Of a stretch of DNA of 64,000 nt, positions 16,404 to 25,535 are shown in pieces. Below the pieces are notes generated by a model. That model searched no databases. It worked only from the letters and a program-made list of their open reading frames with translations, and was not told the origin of the DNA. The translations under genes and the position numbers were made by a program. The stretch lies in the NCBI RefSeq assembly GCF_036237275.1, contig NZ_CP108352.1, forward strand, positions 3,968,001 through 4,032,000, given 5' to 3'. The first letter of the stretch is position 1. Each line of letters begins with the position of its first letter. This DNA comes from Streptomyces sp. NBC_01353 (lineage in GTDB: Bacteria; Actinomycetota; Actinomycetes; Streptomycetales; Streptomycetaceae).

Positions 16404-17396
16404 CTAGCCGTGCGTGTGGCCTCCCGCATCGTGCGAGGCCTCATCCGCCCCTGCCGTCGGCTGCCCCGCGTGCACGGTGAAGGCCGCCGTCCGCACCTTC
16501 CCGCCGTGCTGGAAGTCCAGGAACAGGCGGTACGCCCCCGCACTCGGCGCCGTCGCCGTGAAGGAGACGTCCGGGCCGGGCCCGCCCTCGTTCGGATGGA
16601 CGTGCAGGTAGGCGAGGTCTCCGTCGCGCAGGGCGACGAGATGACCGTACGCCCCGAGGTACGGCTCCAGGTCGTCGACCGGCTTGCCGCCCTTGCTGAC
16701 CGTGAGCTTCAGCTCGCCCGCCTTGCCCGGGTCGAGGGTGCCGCCCAGCGTGACCTGGTAGCCGTCGACGGTCGCGGTCCGCCCGGCGGCAGGCAGCGGC
16801 TGGGGCGCGTACGCACCGGGTACGGACAGATCCACGCCCAGCGTCACACCCTTGGCGTTCTTCCCCGCGGGCTTGAAGTCGGCGAAGGCCTTGTAGCCGC
16901 CCGCGGCGGGCAGGTCGACCGGAGTCGACCACGTCCCGTCGGCCGCGCGCACCGGGTGCAGATGGCGGTAGACCGTGAGGTCCCGCGAGGCCACGATGAA
17001 GTGCAGTTCCTTGCCGTGCTCGGTGGTGTACGCGGTGACCTTCTTGCCCCCCGCGTCCTTGATCGAGAACGTGAGTGTGCTCTTGCCCCGGTCCGGCTTC
17101 GGCGTCTCCATGGCCAGCGTGTAGCCGCCCTCGGAGACCTGGAGGCCGCCGGCGGCGGGCGCGTTCGCGGCGCCCTCCTCATGACCGGCGTGCCCGTCCG
17201 CACCGTCCGCCTGCGTGCCGTCCGCCTGCGTGCCGTCCGCCGTCGCGCCGTCCGGCTTCGCGGCGGACGCGTGCTCCCCGTGCGCGGCCTTCGCCGGCTC
17301 GTCCACGGGGCCGACGCCCGTGCCGACCCCGTACGCGGTCCCGAAGGTCGCGGCGAGCGCGGCGGCGAAGGCGGTGATCTTCACTCCGGTGTTCAT
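16404..17396 (-). CDS. Exported His-rich protein of the copper island
   Basis: A 330-residue exported or membrane-anchored protein. After an N-terminal hydrophobic segment (VKITAFAAALAATFGTAYG) comes a metal-ligand-rich linker with HGEH, three related units around GTQADGTQADGADG and GHAGHEEG. Two beta-rich domains follow (residues about 100-210 and 210-310) with clustered His such as YRHLHPV and YLHVHPNEGG, ending DAGGHTHG. This suggests periplasmic-side copper binding. It is divergent from copZ, and three CsoR-type palindromes fill the gap, so it is likely copper-induced. The exact partner is unknown. Confidence 0.85.
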   Translation of the reverse strand: MNTGVKITAFAAALAATFGTAYGVGTGVGPVDEPAKAAHGEHASAAKPDGATADGTQADGTQADGADGHAGHEEGAANAPAAGGLQVSEGGYTLAMETPKPDRGKSTLTFSIKDAGGKKVTAYTTEHGKELHFIVASRDLTVYRHLHPVRAADGTWSTPVDLPAAGGYKAFADFKPAGKNAKGVTLGVDLSVPGAYAPQPLPAAGRTATVDGYQVTLGGTLDPGKAGELKLTVSKGGKPVDDLEPYLGAYGHLVALRDGDLAYLHVHPNEGGPGPDVSFTATAPSAGAYRLFLDFQHGGKVRTAAFTVHAGQPTAGADEASHDAGGHTHG

Positions 17397-17439
17397 GGCA
17401 GCTCTCCCGTACGTGAGTAACCGTTCGATGCACTTCACC

Positions 17440-17456
17440 ATACCCCAGGGGGGTAT
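17440..17456. promoter_or_regulatory. CsoR-type operator 1
   Basis: ATACCCCAGGGGGGTAT, a 17-bp GC-tract dyad of the CsoR type, lies 44 bases upstream of the His-rich protein start. It probably controls that gene. Confidence 0.75.
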
Positions 17457-17486
17457 CAAGTCAAGTCGAGAAGATGCTTGCGTGGA

Positions 17487-17503
17487 ATACCGCAGGGGGG
17501 TAT
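17487..17503. promoter_or_regulatory. CsoR-type operator 2
   Basis: ATACCGCAGGGGGGTAT, same layout as the first box with one weaker position, is centred between the divergent genes. Confidence 0.7.
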
Positions 17504-17521
17504 ACATGGAATCAGAAACGG

Positions 17522-17538
17522 ATACCCCCCGAGGGTAT
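17522..17538. promoter_or_regulatory. CsoR-type operator 3
   Basis: ATACCCCCCGAGGGTAT lies 23 bases upstream of the copZ ATG, just before its GAGGAGGA ribosome site. It is well placed to repress copZA. Confidence 0.75.
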
Positions 17539-17561
17539 CCGGCCCTAGCGAGGAGGAAGAC

Positions 17562-17846
17562 ATGAGTTCCTGCTGTACTCCTGACGGCAGCTGCTCGACC
17601 AACGCCGGCGAGGCCACGACCGCCGTCGCCGACAGCACCGCCACCGTCTACGCCGTGTCGGGCATGACCTGCGGACACTGCAAGACCGCGATCACCACCT
17701 CCGTCTCCGCGCTCGCCGGCGTCATCTCCGTGGACGTCGACGTCGCCGGCGGCCTGGTGACCGTGACCACCGGCGGCGCGCCCGACGACGCCGCGATCGC
17801 CGCCGCCGTCGACGACGCCGGCTACGAACTCACCGGCCGCGCCTGA
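17562..17846 (+). CDS. copZ: CopZ-type copper chaperone (HMA domain)
   Basis: A 94-residue heavy-metal-associated protein that carries Cu(I) to the ATPase CopA in the cytosol. The HMA core has the metal site GMTCGHC at about residues 33-39 and the usual ferredoxin-like length. Ahead of it is an extra N-terminal Cys-rich tag ([12 protein letters not shown]) that may bind a further metal ion. Start ATG 17562 follows a strong GAGGAGGA site. copA begins 88 bases downstream on the same strand. Confidence 0.93.
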   Translation: MSSCCTPDGSCSTNAGEATTAVADSTATVYAVSGMTCGHCKTAITTSVSALAGVISVDVDVAGGLVTVTTGGAPDDAAIAAAVDDAGYELTGRA

Positions 17847-17934
17847 CCGTCCGGCCCGAGCCCCACCCCGGCCGCCGGGGCCCGTCCGTCCATGGGCCCC
17901 GGCCCCCGAGCCCCGCGATTCCGAGGAGCAGGAA

Positions 17935-20205
17935 GTGACAACGAGCATTCCGGGCGCCGCCCAGGTCGAGCTCGCCATCGGCGGCATGACCTGCGCCTCG
18001 TGCGCGGCCCGAATCGAGAAGAAGCTCAACCGCATGGACGGGGTCGAGGCCACCGTCAACTACGCCACCGAGAAGGCGAAGGTGACCTTCGACGCCGACG
18101 CCGACATCTCCGTCGCCGATCTGATCGCCACCGTCGAGGCCACCGGCTACACCGCCCAGGAGCCCACTCCCCCGAAGGCGGAGTCCCGCGGCGAGGACGG
18201 GCCCACCGACGAGGAGAAGGCCGACGAGGAGCTGCGGCCGCTCAAGCAGCGGCTCATCACCGCCGTCGCCCTCGCCGTCCCCGTGATCGCGATGGCCATG
18301 GTCCCGGCGCTGCAGATCGAGTACTGGCAGTGGCTCAGCCTCACCCTCGCCGCGCCGGTCGTCGTCTACGCCGCCTGGCCCTTCCACAAGGCCGCCTGGA
18401 CCAACGCCAAGCACGGCGCGGCCACCATGGACACGCTGATCTCGGTCGGCACGATCGCCGCGTTCCTCTGGTCCCTGTGGGCGCTGTTCTTCGGCACCGC
18501 CGGTACGCCGGGCATGACGCACCCCTTCGAGTTCACGATCGCCCGCGCCGACGGCGCCGGGAACATCTACCTGGAGGCCGCCGCCGGCGTCACCGCCTTC
18601 ATCCTGGCCGGCCGGTACTTCGAGGCCCGCTCCAAGCGCAAGGCCGGTGCCGCCCTCAAGGCACTCATGCAGCTCGGCGCCAAGGAGGTCACCGTCCTGC
18701 GCGGAGGCCGCGAGGTCACCGTGCCGACCGCCGAACTCCAGGTCGGCGACCGCTTCCTGGTCCGCCCCGGCGAGAAGATCGCCACCGACGGCACCGTCGT
18801 CGAGGGCTCCTCCGCCGTCGACGCCTCCATGCTCACCGGCGAGTCCGTGCCGGTCGAGGTCTCCGTCGGCGACTCCGTCACCGGCGCCACCCTGAACGCC
18901 GGCGGCCGGCTCGTCGTCGAGGCGACCCGCGTCGGCGCCGACACCCAGCTCGCCCGGATGGCCAAGCTGGTCGAGGACGCCCAGAACGGCAAGGCCGCCG
19001 CCCAGCGCCTCGCCGACAAGATCTCGGCCGTCTTCGTACCCGTAGTCATCGCGCTCGCGCTCGGCACCCTCGGCTTCTGGCTCGGCACCGGCTCCGGACT
19101 GACCGCCGCGTTCACCGCCGCCGTCGCCGTACTGATCATCGCCTGCCCCTGCGCCCTGGGCCTGGCGACCCCGACCGCACTCATGGTCGGCACCGGCCGC
19201 GGCGCGCAGCTCGGCATCCTCATCAAGGGCCCCGAGGTCCTGGAGACCACCCGCAAGGTCGACACCATCGTCCTGGACAAGACCGGCACCGTCACCACCG
19301 GCCGGATGACCCTCATCAAGGTCCACACCGCCGACGGCGTCGACGAGACCGACGTCCTGCGGCTCGCGGGCGCCCTGGAGCACTCCTCCGAGCACCCCAT
19401 CGCCCAGGCCGTCGCCACCGGCGCCGCCGCCAAGGTCGGTACGCTCCCGACTCCCGAGGACTTCGCCAACATCCCCGGTCTCGGCGTGCAGGGCGTCGTC
19501 GAGGGCCACGCCGTCCTCGTCGGCCGCGAGAAGCTGCTCGAAGAGTGGGCGATGGAGCTCCCCGGCGGCCTCAAGTCCGCCAAGGACGCGGCGGAGAAGG
19601 CGGGCAGGACGGTCATCGCGGTCGCCTGGGACGGCGAGGCGCGCGCGGTCCTGGAGGTCGCCGACGCCATCAAGGAGACCAGCCCCGAGGCCATCCGGCG
19701 GCTGCGCGCCCTCGGTCTGACCCCGATCCTGCTGACCGGTGACAACAAGGCCGTCGCCGAGTCCGTCGCCGCCGAGGTCGGCATCGACGAGGTCATCGCC
19801 GAGGTCATGCCGCAGGACAAGGTCGACGTCGTCAAGAAGCTGCAGGCCGAGGGCCGTTCGGTCGCCATGGTCGGCGACGGCGTCAACGACGCCGCCGCGC
19901 TCGCCCAGGCCGACCTGGGTCTGGCGATGGGCACCGGCACGGACGCCGCCATCGAGGCCGGCGACCTGACGCTCGTACGGGGGGACCTGCGGGCCGCGGC
20001 CGACGCGATCCGGCTCTCCCGCAAGACGCTCGGCACGATCCGCTCGAACCTGTTCTGGGCCTTCGCCTACAACGTGGCCGCCCTGCCGCTCGCCGCGGCG
20101 GGTCTGCTCAACCCGATGATCGCGGGGGCCGCGATGGCCTTCTCCTCGGTCTTCGTGGTCGGCAACAGCCTGCGCCTGCGCGGCTTCCAGGCCGCCGACC
20201 GCTGA
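17935..20205 (+). CDS. copA: Copper-exporting P1B-type ATPase
   Basis: A 756-residue P-type ATPase that pumps Cu(I) out of the cell. The order is an N-terminal HMA domain (GMTCASC near residue 18), membrane helices, the TGES actuator motif, the membrane metal site [12 protein letters not shown], phosphorylation site DKTGT, the SEHP motif typical of P1B pumps, and hinge [10 protein letters not shown]. All catalytic residues are present. The GTG start follows GAGGAGCAGGAA. It is co-transcribed with copZ and csoR. Confidence 0.96.
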   Translation: MTTSIPGAAQVELAIGGMTCASCAARIEKKLNRMDGVEATVNYATEKAKVTFDADADISVADLIATVEATGYTAQEPTPPKAESRGEDGPTDEEKADEELRPLKQRLITAVALAVPVIAMAMVPALQIEYWQWLSLTLAAPVVVYAAWPFHKAAWTNAKHGAATMDTLISVGTIAAFLWSLWALFFGTAGTPGMTHPFEFTIARADGAGNIYLEAAAGVTAFILAGRYFEARSKRKAGAALKALMQLGAKEVTVLRGGREVTVPTAELQVGDRFLVRPGEKIATDGTVVEGSSAVDASMLTGESVPVEVSVGDSVTGATLNAGGRLVVEATRVGADTQLARMAKLVEDAQNGKAAAQRLADKISAVFVPVVIALALGTLGFWLGTGSGLTAAFTAAVAVLIIACPCALGLATPTALMVGTGRGAQLGILIKGPEVLETTRKVDTIVLDKTGTVTTGRMTLIKVHTADGVDETDVLRLAGALEHSSEHPIAQAVATGAAAKVGTLPTPEDFANIPGLGVQGVVEGHAVLVGREKLLEEWAMELPGGLKSAKDAAEKAGRTVIAVAWDGEARAVLEVADAIKETSPEAIRRLRALGLTPILLTGDNKAVAESVAAEVGIDEVIAEVMPQDKVDVVKKLQAEGRSVAMVGDGVNDAAALAQADLGLAMGTGTDAAIEAGDLTLVRGDLRAAADAIRLSRKTLGTIRSNLFWAFAYNVAALPLAAAGLLNPMIAGAAMAFSSVFVVGNSLRLRGFQAADR

Positions 20206-20245
20206 CTCACCGCCGACATCCCTGCGGACACCCGAGGAGACCGCC

Positions 20246-20527
20246 GTGGCCGGTTACGGACAGCACAAGGAAGACATCATCAGGCGCCTGCGGCGCATCG
20301 AGGGCCAGGTCCGGGGCGTGCAGCGGATGGTGGACGAGGACGTCTACTGCATCGACGTGCTGACCCAGGTCTCCGCCATCAACGCGGCCCTCCAGTCCTG
20401 CGCCGTGGCCCTCCTGGACGAGCACCTCAGCTGCTGTGTCACCGAGGCGATCGCCCAGGGCGGGGACCAGGCGAAGGTGAAGGTGGGCGAGGCCTCCAAG
20501 GCGATCGCCCGGCTGATCAGGACGTAG
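20246..20527 (+). CDS. csoR: CsoR copper-sensing repressor
   Basis: A 93-residue all-helical repressor that releases DNA on binding Cu(I). The ligand set fits CsoR: Cys35 (YCIDV), His60 (DEHLS) and Cys64 (SCCV), spaced like Cys36/His61/Cys65 of the Mycobacterium protein. Two further Cys (52, 63) are present. It lies 40 bases after copA, so it probably regulates its own operon through the boxes at 17440-17538. Matching boxes at 20722 and at 56318/56354 suggest a wider regulon. Confidence 0.94.
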   Translation: MAGYGQHKEDIIRRLRRIEGQVRGVQRMVDEDVYCIDVLTQVSAINAALQSCAVALLDEHLSCCVTEAIAQGGDQAKVKVGEASKAIARLIRT

Positions 20528-20556
20528 GCCCCGGAGGCGTACGCCTCTTGAGGGGA

Positions 20557-20712
20557 TCAACCGCCCTTGTGCGAAGGGCAGTCGGCGGACAGCTTGATGC
20601 TCAGGCGAAGACAGAGCCCGAGCACCTGCCGGAGGAGCGTCAGCTCCACCGAACCGGACGGACCGGGGCCGCAGACCTTCGCGCAGGGGCGGTTCTTCAT
20701 GAGGGTCGACAT
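20557..20712 (-). CDS. Small Cys-containing protein under a CsoR-type box
   Basis: A 51-residue protein beginning MSTLMKNRPCAKVCGPGPSG. Cys10 and Cys14 form a CxxxC pair, and two more Cys occur (VLGLCLRL, SADCPSHKGG). I do not recognise a family. A CsoR-type palindrome (20722-20738) starts 9 bases upstream of the ATG, so a copper-linked role is plausible. The gene converges on csoR with 29 bases between the stops. The ribosome site is weak (GGCGGG). Confidence 0.6.
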   Translation of the reverse strand: MSTLMKNRPCAKVCGPGPSGSVELTLLRQVLGLCLRLSIKLSADCPSHKGG

Positions 20713-20721
20713 CCCGCCATC

Positions 20722-20738
20722 GTACCCCTGGGGGGTAT
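20722..20738. promoter_or_regulatory. CsoR-type operator 4
   Basis: GTACCCCTGGGGGGTAT matches the three copZ-region boxes in length and layout. It lies between the small Cys-containing gene and the BlaI-family gene, and is much nearer the former. Confidence 0.7.
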
Positions 20739-20825
20739 ATCTTCGCGGGATGAGCGGCCCGTACGATGGGCCGCGCGTGGCCCTGCCCGGCATGATCGAC
20801 CGGGCAGGACCCGAGGGGGAGGGGG

Positions 20826-21209
20826 ATGCGCGTGCGCCGGCTGGGAGAGCTGGAGGCCGAGATCATGGACCGACTGTGGGCCTGGCAACGCCCCGCCACG
20901 GTCCGCGAGATCGTCGACGACATCAATCTGGGGCGCCGGGTCGCCTACACGACGGTGATGACGGTGGCGGACATCCTCCACCGCAAGGGCTGGCTCCGCC
21001 GCGAGAAGGCGGGCAGGGCCTGGCTGTACGAACCGGTCCGCGGCCGCGAGGAGTACACCGCGGCCCTGATGCAGGACGCCCTCGGCGACAGCGCCGACCG
21101 GCCGGCCGCGCTGCTGCGCTTCGTGGAGACCATCTCCGACGAGGACATGGCGGCCCTCGACGCGGCGCTCCGCTCCGCCCGACGCGCCCAGGGCGGCGAG
21201 CTCGGGTGA
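20826..21209 (+). CDS. BlaI/MecI/CopY-family transcriptional repressor
   Basis: A 127-residue winged-helix repressor. The DNA-binding part (MRVRRLGELEAEIMDRLW through AYTTVMTVADILHRKGWL) is typical, and the C-terminal half gives dimerisation. In the classic pairing this type of repressor is cut or released by an M56 sensor protease, and such a gene follows directly with a GTGA overlap. The family also includes copper regulators (CopY), but the CxC metal site of CopY is absent here. Confidence 0.9.
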   Translation: MRVRRLGELEAEIMDRLWAWQRPATVREIVDDINLGRRVAYTTVMTVADILHRKGWLRREKAGRAWLYEPVRGREEYTAALMQDALGDSADRPAALLRFVETISDEDMAALDAALRSARRAQGGELG

Positions 21210-22117
21210 ACCACCACCTCCTGCCACCGCTCGGCCTCGCCCTCTCCTCCGGACTGCTCATCCCCTGGCTCCTGGTGCGCGCCCGCTGGGCCCAGCAGGT
21301 GCCCCGACTCGCCCTGGCGGTCTGGGCGGTGAGCGGCGCGGTGTTCGCCGTCTCGACCGCGCTCCTCGCCGCCCACCTCACCCTGCCGGCGGACAGCAGC
21401 CACCGGCTGAGCGACGTCTATCTCGGGCTCGAGATCCCCGCCCCCGAGCGACTTCCGGCCCTCACCGGCCGCGAACGACTGGCCCTGGCCCTGGGCCTCG
21501 TCGTGCTCGCGCTGCCGGTCGCCGGATACGTACGGGAACTGCTGCGGGCCCGGCGGGCCCGGCTGCGGCACGCGGGGGTGCTGCGGATCGTCGGGCGGTA
21601 CGACCCGGCGCTGCGGGCCACCGTGCTCGACCACGCGCGCCCTGCCGTCTACTGCCTGCCCGGCAGCTCACGCCGCGTCGTCGTCTCCTCGGGAGCCGTG
21701 GACACGCTCACCAAGGCCCAGTTGGCGGCGGCGCTCGCGCACGAGCGGGCACACATCACCGGCCGTCACCATCTTCTCGTCGCGGCGGCCGAGGCGTTCG
21801 CGGCGGTGTTCCCGCGGCTCCCCCTCGCACGGCACGGCGGGACCGCCGTACCGCTGCTGCTCGAAATGACGGCGGACGACCGGGCGTTGCGGCGTTGCAC
21901 GCGCGACGCGCTCGCCACCGCGCTGTACGCACTCGCCTCGGGGCAGGCACCCCGCGAGGCGTTCGCGGCGGGCGGGCCGTCGGCGGCCCTGCGGATGCGC
22001 CGCATCCTCGCTCCGCACAGCGCGGGACATCCCGTACTGCGAGGGTTGTCGACGGTCGCCGCGGCGGGTCTCGCGGTCGCGCCGCTGATCATCGCCTGTT
22101 GCTCCTTCCCCAACTAA
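21206..22117 (+). CDS. M56-family membrane metallopeptidase (BlaR1-like)
   Basis: A 303-residue membrane protein with about three N-terminal transmembrane segments, a cytoplasmic zinc-protease domain with the HExxH motif in ALAHERAHITGRHHLLV, and one C-terminal hydrophobic segment ending in ACCSFPN. It lacks the extracellular penicillin-binding domain of BlaR1, so its signal is unknown. It is expected to inactivate the repressor encoded immediately upstream. GTG 21206 overlaps the repressor stop. Confidence 0.88.
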   Translation: MNHHLLPPLGLALSSGLLIPWLLVRARWAQQVPRLALAVWAVSGAVFAVSTALLAAHLTLPADSSHRLSDVYLGLEIPAPERLPALTGRERLALALGLVVLALPVAGYVRELLRARRARLRHAGVLRIVGRYDPALRATVLDHARPAVYCLPGSSRRVVVSSGAVDTLTKAQLAAALAHERAHITGRHHLLVAAAEAFAAVFPRLPLARHGGTAVPLLLEMTADDRALRRCTRDALATALYALASGQAPREAFAAGGPSAALRMRRILAPHSAGHPVLRGLSTVAAAGLAVAPLIIACCSFPN

Positions 22118-22243
22118 TTGACTCGGTTCAGTCCCTATTTACTAAGTGAATTCGTAGATTTCACATCGGTCACATCGGACTGAATTCCCGGCTATTGTGG
22201 GTACGTTGACGCTCAGGCTCGGCACGTCGAAGGGTACGGACCA
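22118..22243. promoter_or_regulatory. AT-richer intergenic region before GNAT gene
   Basis: This 126-base gap is much richer in A and T than its surroundings. It contains TTCAGTCC (22127-22134) and its inverse GGACTGAA (22177-22184), plus a tandem CACATCGG pair (22162-22169 and 22171-22178). It probably holds the promoter of the GNAT gene. No ORF is apparent. Confidence 0.45.
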
Positions 22244-22723
22244 ATGCAGCTGGCTGACGTGCGGACGGCGGCTGCCGCCGACGCGACGACGATATCCAGG
22301 CTGCTGGCGGACGCCATTAGGGGCAGTTACGACGGAATCCTCGGCGAAATCCCCGTGCGTCGACTGATCTCCACGCAATGCGCACTTCCCCGTATCCGCG
22401 CGGAAATTGAAATTCCCGGTGGCGCGCCGGGCTGGCTCGGCTGGCTGGTGGCCACCGACACGGACGGCACGGTCGTCGGCGCGGCCGCCGGCGGAGTGCC
22501 GGTCCCGGGCGAGGGCGAGCTGTACGCGCTGGCCGTCGCGGAGGGTTCGCGCCGGCGGGGTATCGGCTCGGCGCTCCTCGCGGCGACGACGGACCGCATG
22601 AAGGGGTTCGGCGCCGGCGAACAGCGCGTGAGCCTCCCGACGGAGAGCGACCCGTCGCTCCCCTTCTACGAGACGCGCGGCTTCACCCCGCTGACCCCCA
22701 CGCGCCTGGCCCGCGCGGTCTGA
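22244..22723 (+). CDS. GNAT-family N-acetyltransferase
   Basis: A 159-residue GNAT protein that transfers an acetyl group from acetyl-CoA to an amine. The acetyl-CoA loop appears as LAVAEGSRRRGIGSALL (consensus RxxGxG/A), followed by the C-terminal FYETRGFTPLTPTR segment. The substrate is unknown. It stands alone, with its own AT-rich promoter region. Confidence 0.9.
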   Translation: MQLADVRTAAAADATTISRLLADAIRGSYDGILGEIPVRRLISTQCALPRIRAEIEIPGGAPGWLGWLVATDTDGTVVGAAAGGVPVPGEGELYALAVAEGSRRRGIGSALLAATTDRMKGFGAGEQRVSLPTESDPSLPFYETRGFTPLTPTRLARAV

Positions 22724-22901
22724 CGCACACACCAGCCCCTCCCGCGGACTCCCTGGCAGATCAACGCCATCGCGTGTTCACGCCGCCCGATCCGCTGGCC
22801 CCCGGGACCGACCCCCCTCCAGGATGGTCACAGCGGCGCGGGCCCGGCGGCACGGGTTCCTCGTCCGGACGGCATGGACCGAGCGAGCCCCTGGAGGAGC
22901 G

Positions 22902-23744
22902 ATGCAGAATCAGAGCGGCGCCGCGCTCGCGCCGGTCCTGCCGTCCCGATACGAACTCACCACCGACACCCTCCCCGGACTGGAATCCGTCGCCCCCGGC
23001 GACGCCGACTCCGTCTGGCTGTACGACGCCGTCCTCGGCCCGCACAGCGCGGACATCGTCCGCTACCTCGGCCTCGCCCGCGCCACCCACGGCCTCGGCC
23101 CCGTGCTCGACCTCGGCTCCGGCGCAGGGCGGCTCTCCGTCCCGTTCGCCCGGCACGGCTTCGCCGTGGAGGCCGTCGACCGGGACGCCGACGCCCTGGC
23201 GCGGCTCCAGGCGTGGGCACGTCGCATCGGCCCGCAGGTCGCCGATCTGATCGTGACCACCCGCGCCGATCTCACCGAACTCCGCCTGCACGGCAGTTAC
23301 CGGCTCGCCCTGCTCGCCGGCGCCATGGTGTCCGCCGTCCCCCCGAGGGCCCGCCCCGGTCTGCTGCGCGAGATCGCCTCGCACCTGGACACCGGCGGCG
23401 CTCTCGCCCTGGACTACACCTCCCACCTGCTCCCCGGACTCATCGCCGAACCGCAGCGGACCTGGGCCTTCCAGGTCCCGCGGTTCGACGGCATCGACGA
23501 GTGGGTGGTCGCCCGGCAGGTCTTCGACCTGGCCGAGATGAGCGAACGGATCACGTACTACGCCGCCCGGACCGGCAAACTCTCCACCGAGCGCGCGGTG
23601 CTGACCACCGACAAGTGGATCGTCGACCCGGAGCACCTCGCGGCGGAGCTGCGCTCCGCGGGCCTGCACGTCGAGGGCCGGCGGCGGCATCGCATCGACG
23701 AACGCACCGAGAGCGTGCTGCTCGTCTGTCGTGCGGACGACTGA
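22902..23744 (+). CDS. Class I SAM-dependent methyltransferase
   Basis: A 280-residue methyltransferase with the SAM-binding motif I VLDLGSGAGRLSVPFA near residue 70, followed by the acidic end of strand 2 (VEAVDRDADAL). ATG 22902 was chosen because GGAGG lies seven bases ahead and the upstream extension looks non-coding. It resembles methyltransferases found near small ribosomal peptides, but I see no precursor or partner enzymes. A Fur-type regulator follows after 60 bases. Confidence 0.88.
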   Translation: MQNQSGAALAPVLPSRYELTTDTLPGLESVAPGDADSVWLYDAVLGPHSADIVRYLGLARATHGLGPVLDLGSGAGRLSVPFARHGFAVEAVDRDADALARLQAWARRIGPQVADLIVTTRADLTELRLHGSYRLALLAGAMVSAVPPRARPGLLREIASHLDTGGALALDYTSHLLPGLIAEPQRTWAFQVPRFDGIDEWVVARQVFDLAEMSERITYYAARTGKLSTERAVLTTDKWIVDPEHLAAELRSAGLHVEGRRRHRIDERTESVLLVCRADD

Positions 23745-23804
23745 CATCAAGGAACAGCAAGAGGTACGATGCCTGCAAAAGTTTGATCCGACCAGGCGGA
23801 GAAG

Positions 23805-24242
23805 ATGGCATTCGTGGACGAGCTGACAGGCCGCGAGGCGGTGATCCAGCGCCTGCGCGATGTCGGTCTGCGGGTCACGGGCCCCCGCCTGGAGGTGCTC
23901 ACGGTGCTCGCCTCGGCCGGCCACCTCGACGTGGAGTCCATCACCGCCACCGCCCGCGAGCGTCTCGGCACGCTCACCAGCCAGGCGGTGTACGAAATGC
24001 TCCGGCACTTCCAGGAGACGGGCCTGGTCAGCAAGTTCGACCGCCCCGGGATGCCGGCCGTCTTCGAGATCTCCGGACCGCCGCACCAGCACGCGCTGTG
24101 CGTGCGCTGCGGCCGGGTGGAGAACGTCGACGCCAAGGCGCCCGCCCCGCCCCGCGGCAGCCTGCCCGACTGGCGGACCACCGACGCCGAGATCGTCTTC
24201 AAGGGTCTGTGCCCCGACTGCGCACAGTCCGCCGCCTCCTGA
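23805..24242 (+). CDS. Fur-family metal or peroxide regulator
   Basis: A 145-residue Fur protein. Winged helix residues 15-85 include TSQAVYEMLRHFQETGLV. The metal site HQHALCVRCGRVE and the C-terminal CPDC supply His/Cys ligands, with two CxxC pairs for structural zinc. It is close to FurA/CatR and PerR types, which usually sit beside katG or katA; no catalase gene is present here. The regulated genes are unknown. Confidence 0.9.
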   Translation: MAFVDELTGREAVIQRLRDVGLRVTGPRLEVLTVLASAGHLDVESITATARERLGTLTSQAVYEMLRHFQETGLVSKFDRPGMPAVFEISGPPHQHALCVRCGRVENVDAKAPAPPRGSLPDWRTTDAEIVFKGLCPDCAQSAAS

Positions 24243-24408
24243 GACCGCCCACAGGGACCGAACGCCGGTACCGGACGGTCCTACCGGGCACGTGCCGCAC
24301 CGCACGCTGAGACCGCTTGAACACCGTGCGTTGCGTTCGATTTTGTGGCAGGGTCTAGCGGGGCGATTCAACGGGATCCGCACGGATCCGAGGGGAGTCT
24401 GCTGCACT

Positions 24409-25425
24409 GTGTCCAAATACGCCACCGGGACTCGTACGGGAAGCGAACAGGCTCTCGCGGTCTACCTGGAGCTCCGTGCCCACCCCTCCTGCTCCTTCGA
24501 CGAGGTCACGGACGGCCTCGCCCTCTCCGCCGGGGAACGGGAACGATGTCGTGCCGACCTCGCCACCCTCGGCCTGATCGAAGCCGACACGACGCGCTCG
24601 GTGATCGACCCCGACGTGGCCCTGGTCCGCCTCCTGCAGCGCGAACGCGACCGGCTCGAGAGCCGGCTCGCCGAGACCAGCCGGGCCCAGATCACCCTGG
24701 AGACCCTGGCGGGCCCCTTTCTCCGGGCCGGTTCCGCCCCCCGCTCCGAGGTGGAGGTCGAGATCGTCTCCGACCCGCACCGCATCGGACAGGAGCTGGC
24801 CGGCCTCGGCGAGTCCGTGCAGACCTCGGTGCACTCCCTGCACACCGGTTCGGTACGGCGCGAGGACATGGCCGACGAGCTGGAGCGCGACCGGCGCTGG
24901 ACCGCGCGCGGGGTACGCGTCCGCGCCGTGTACAGCCGACGGATCAGCTCCGTACCGGACATGGCCCAGCATCTGGAGGAGCGGGCCGCCCTCGGGGTGG
25001 AAGTCCGGTTCTCCCCCGTCGTACCGATGAACATGGTGCTCGCCGACGAGAACTTCGCGCTGCTGCCCACCGACGCGCACGACCCGGGGTCCGCCGCGAT
25101 CCTCGCGCGCGGGCCGGGCCTGGTCCGTTCCTATCTCGCGCTGTACGAGTACTGCTGGCACGCCGCCACCCGGTACGGCGACGAGGAGAAGCCCGAACAC
25201 GGCGGCGACGGGCTCTCCGAACAGCAGCGGGCCGCGCTGCGGATGCTGGCCTCCGGCATCAAGGACGAGCAGATCGCGAAGAACCTCGGAGTGTCCCTGC
25301 GCACGGTCAGCCGGCTGCTCTCCGAGGTCATGCAGGAGCTGGGCGCGGCGAGCCGGTTCGAGGCCGGGGTGAAGGCCGCCAGGCTCGGGCTCCTGGACGG
25401 CGAGGTACGCGACCGGGAGTTCTGA
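24409..25425 (+). CDS. LuxR-type regulator with TrmB-like sensor, copy A
   Basis: A 338-residue regulator. An N-terminal winged-helix-like region (residues 1-70) and a coiled coil (LLQRERDRLESRLAE) precede a central domain with VVPMNMVLAD, and the C-terminal LuxR HTH is GLSEQQRAALRMLASGIKDEQIAKNLGVSLRTV, which lacks a receiver domain. GTG 24409 is the most likely start. A second gene of the same build follows directly (25536), about half identical by eye. The signal is unknown. Confidence 0.85.
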   Translation: MSKYATGTRTGSEQALAVYLELRAHPSCSFDEVTDGLALSAGERERCRADLATLGLIEADTTRSVIDPDVALVRLLQRERDRLESRLAETSRAQITLETLAGPFLRAGSAPRSEVEVEIVSDPHRIGQELAGLGESVQTSVHSLHTGSVRREDMADELERDRRWTARGVRVRAVYSRRISSVPDMAQHLEERAALGVEVRFSPVVPMNMVLADENFALLPTDAHDPGSAAILARGPGLVRSYLALYEYCWHAATRYGDEEKPEHGGDGLSEQQRAALRMLASGIKDEQIAKNLGVSLRTVSRLLSEVMQELGAASRFEAGVKAARLGLLDGEVRDREF

Positions 25426-25535
25426 CGCGCGGGCCGGTCCGAGGTGACGTGGCCAAGATCGTACGGGGACATCCGAGGCCCCCTGTGACAGGGTGGTGCG
25501 GGGAGACGGGGATCGACGAGGGGGGTCACAGCGCC

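Noticed and set aside
22902-23744. Methyltransferase as part of a daptide-type peptide cluster
   Set aside because: No precursor peptide, aminotransferase or protease genes are next to it.
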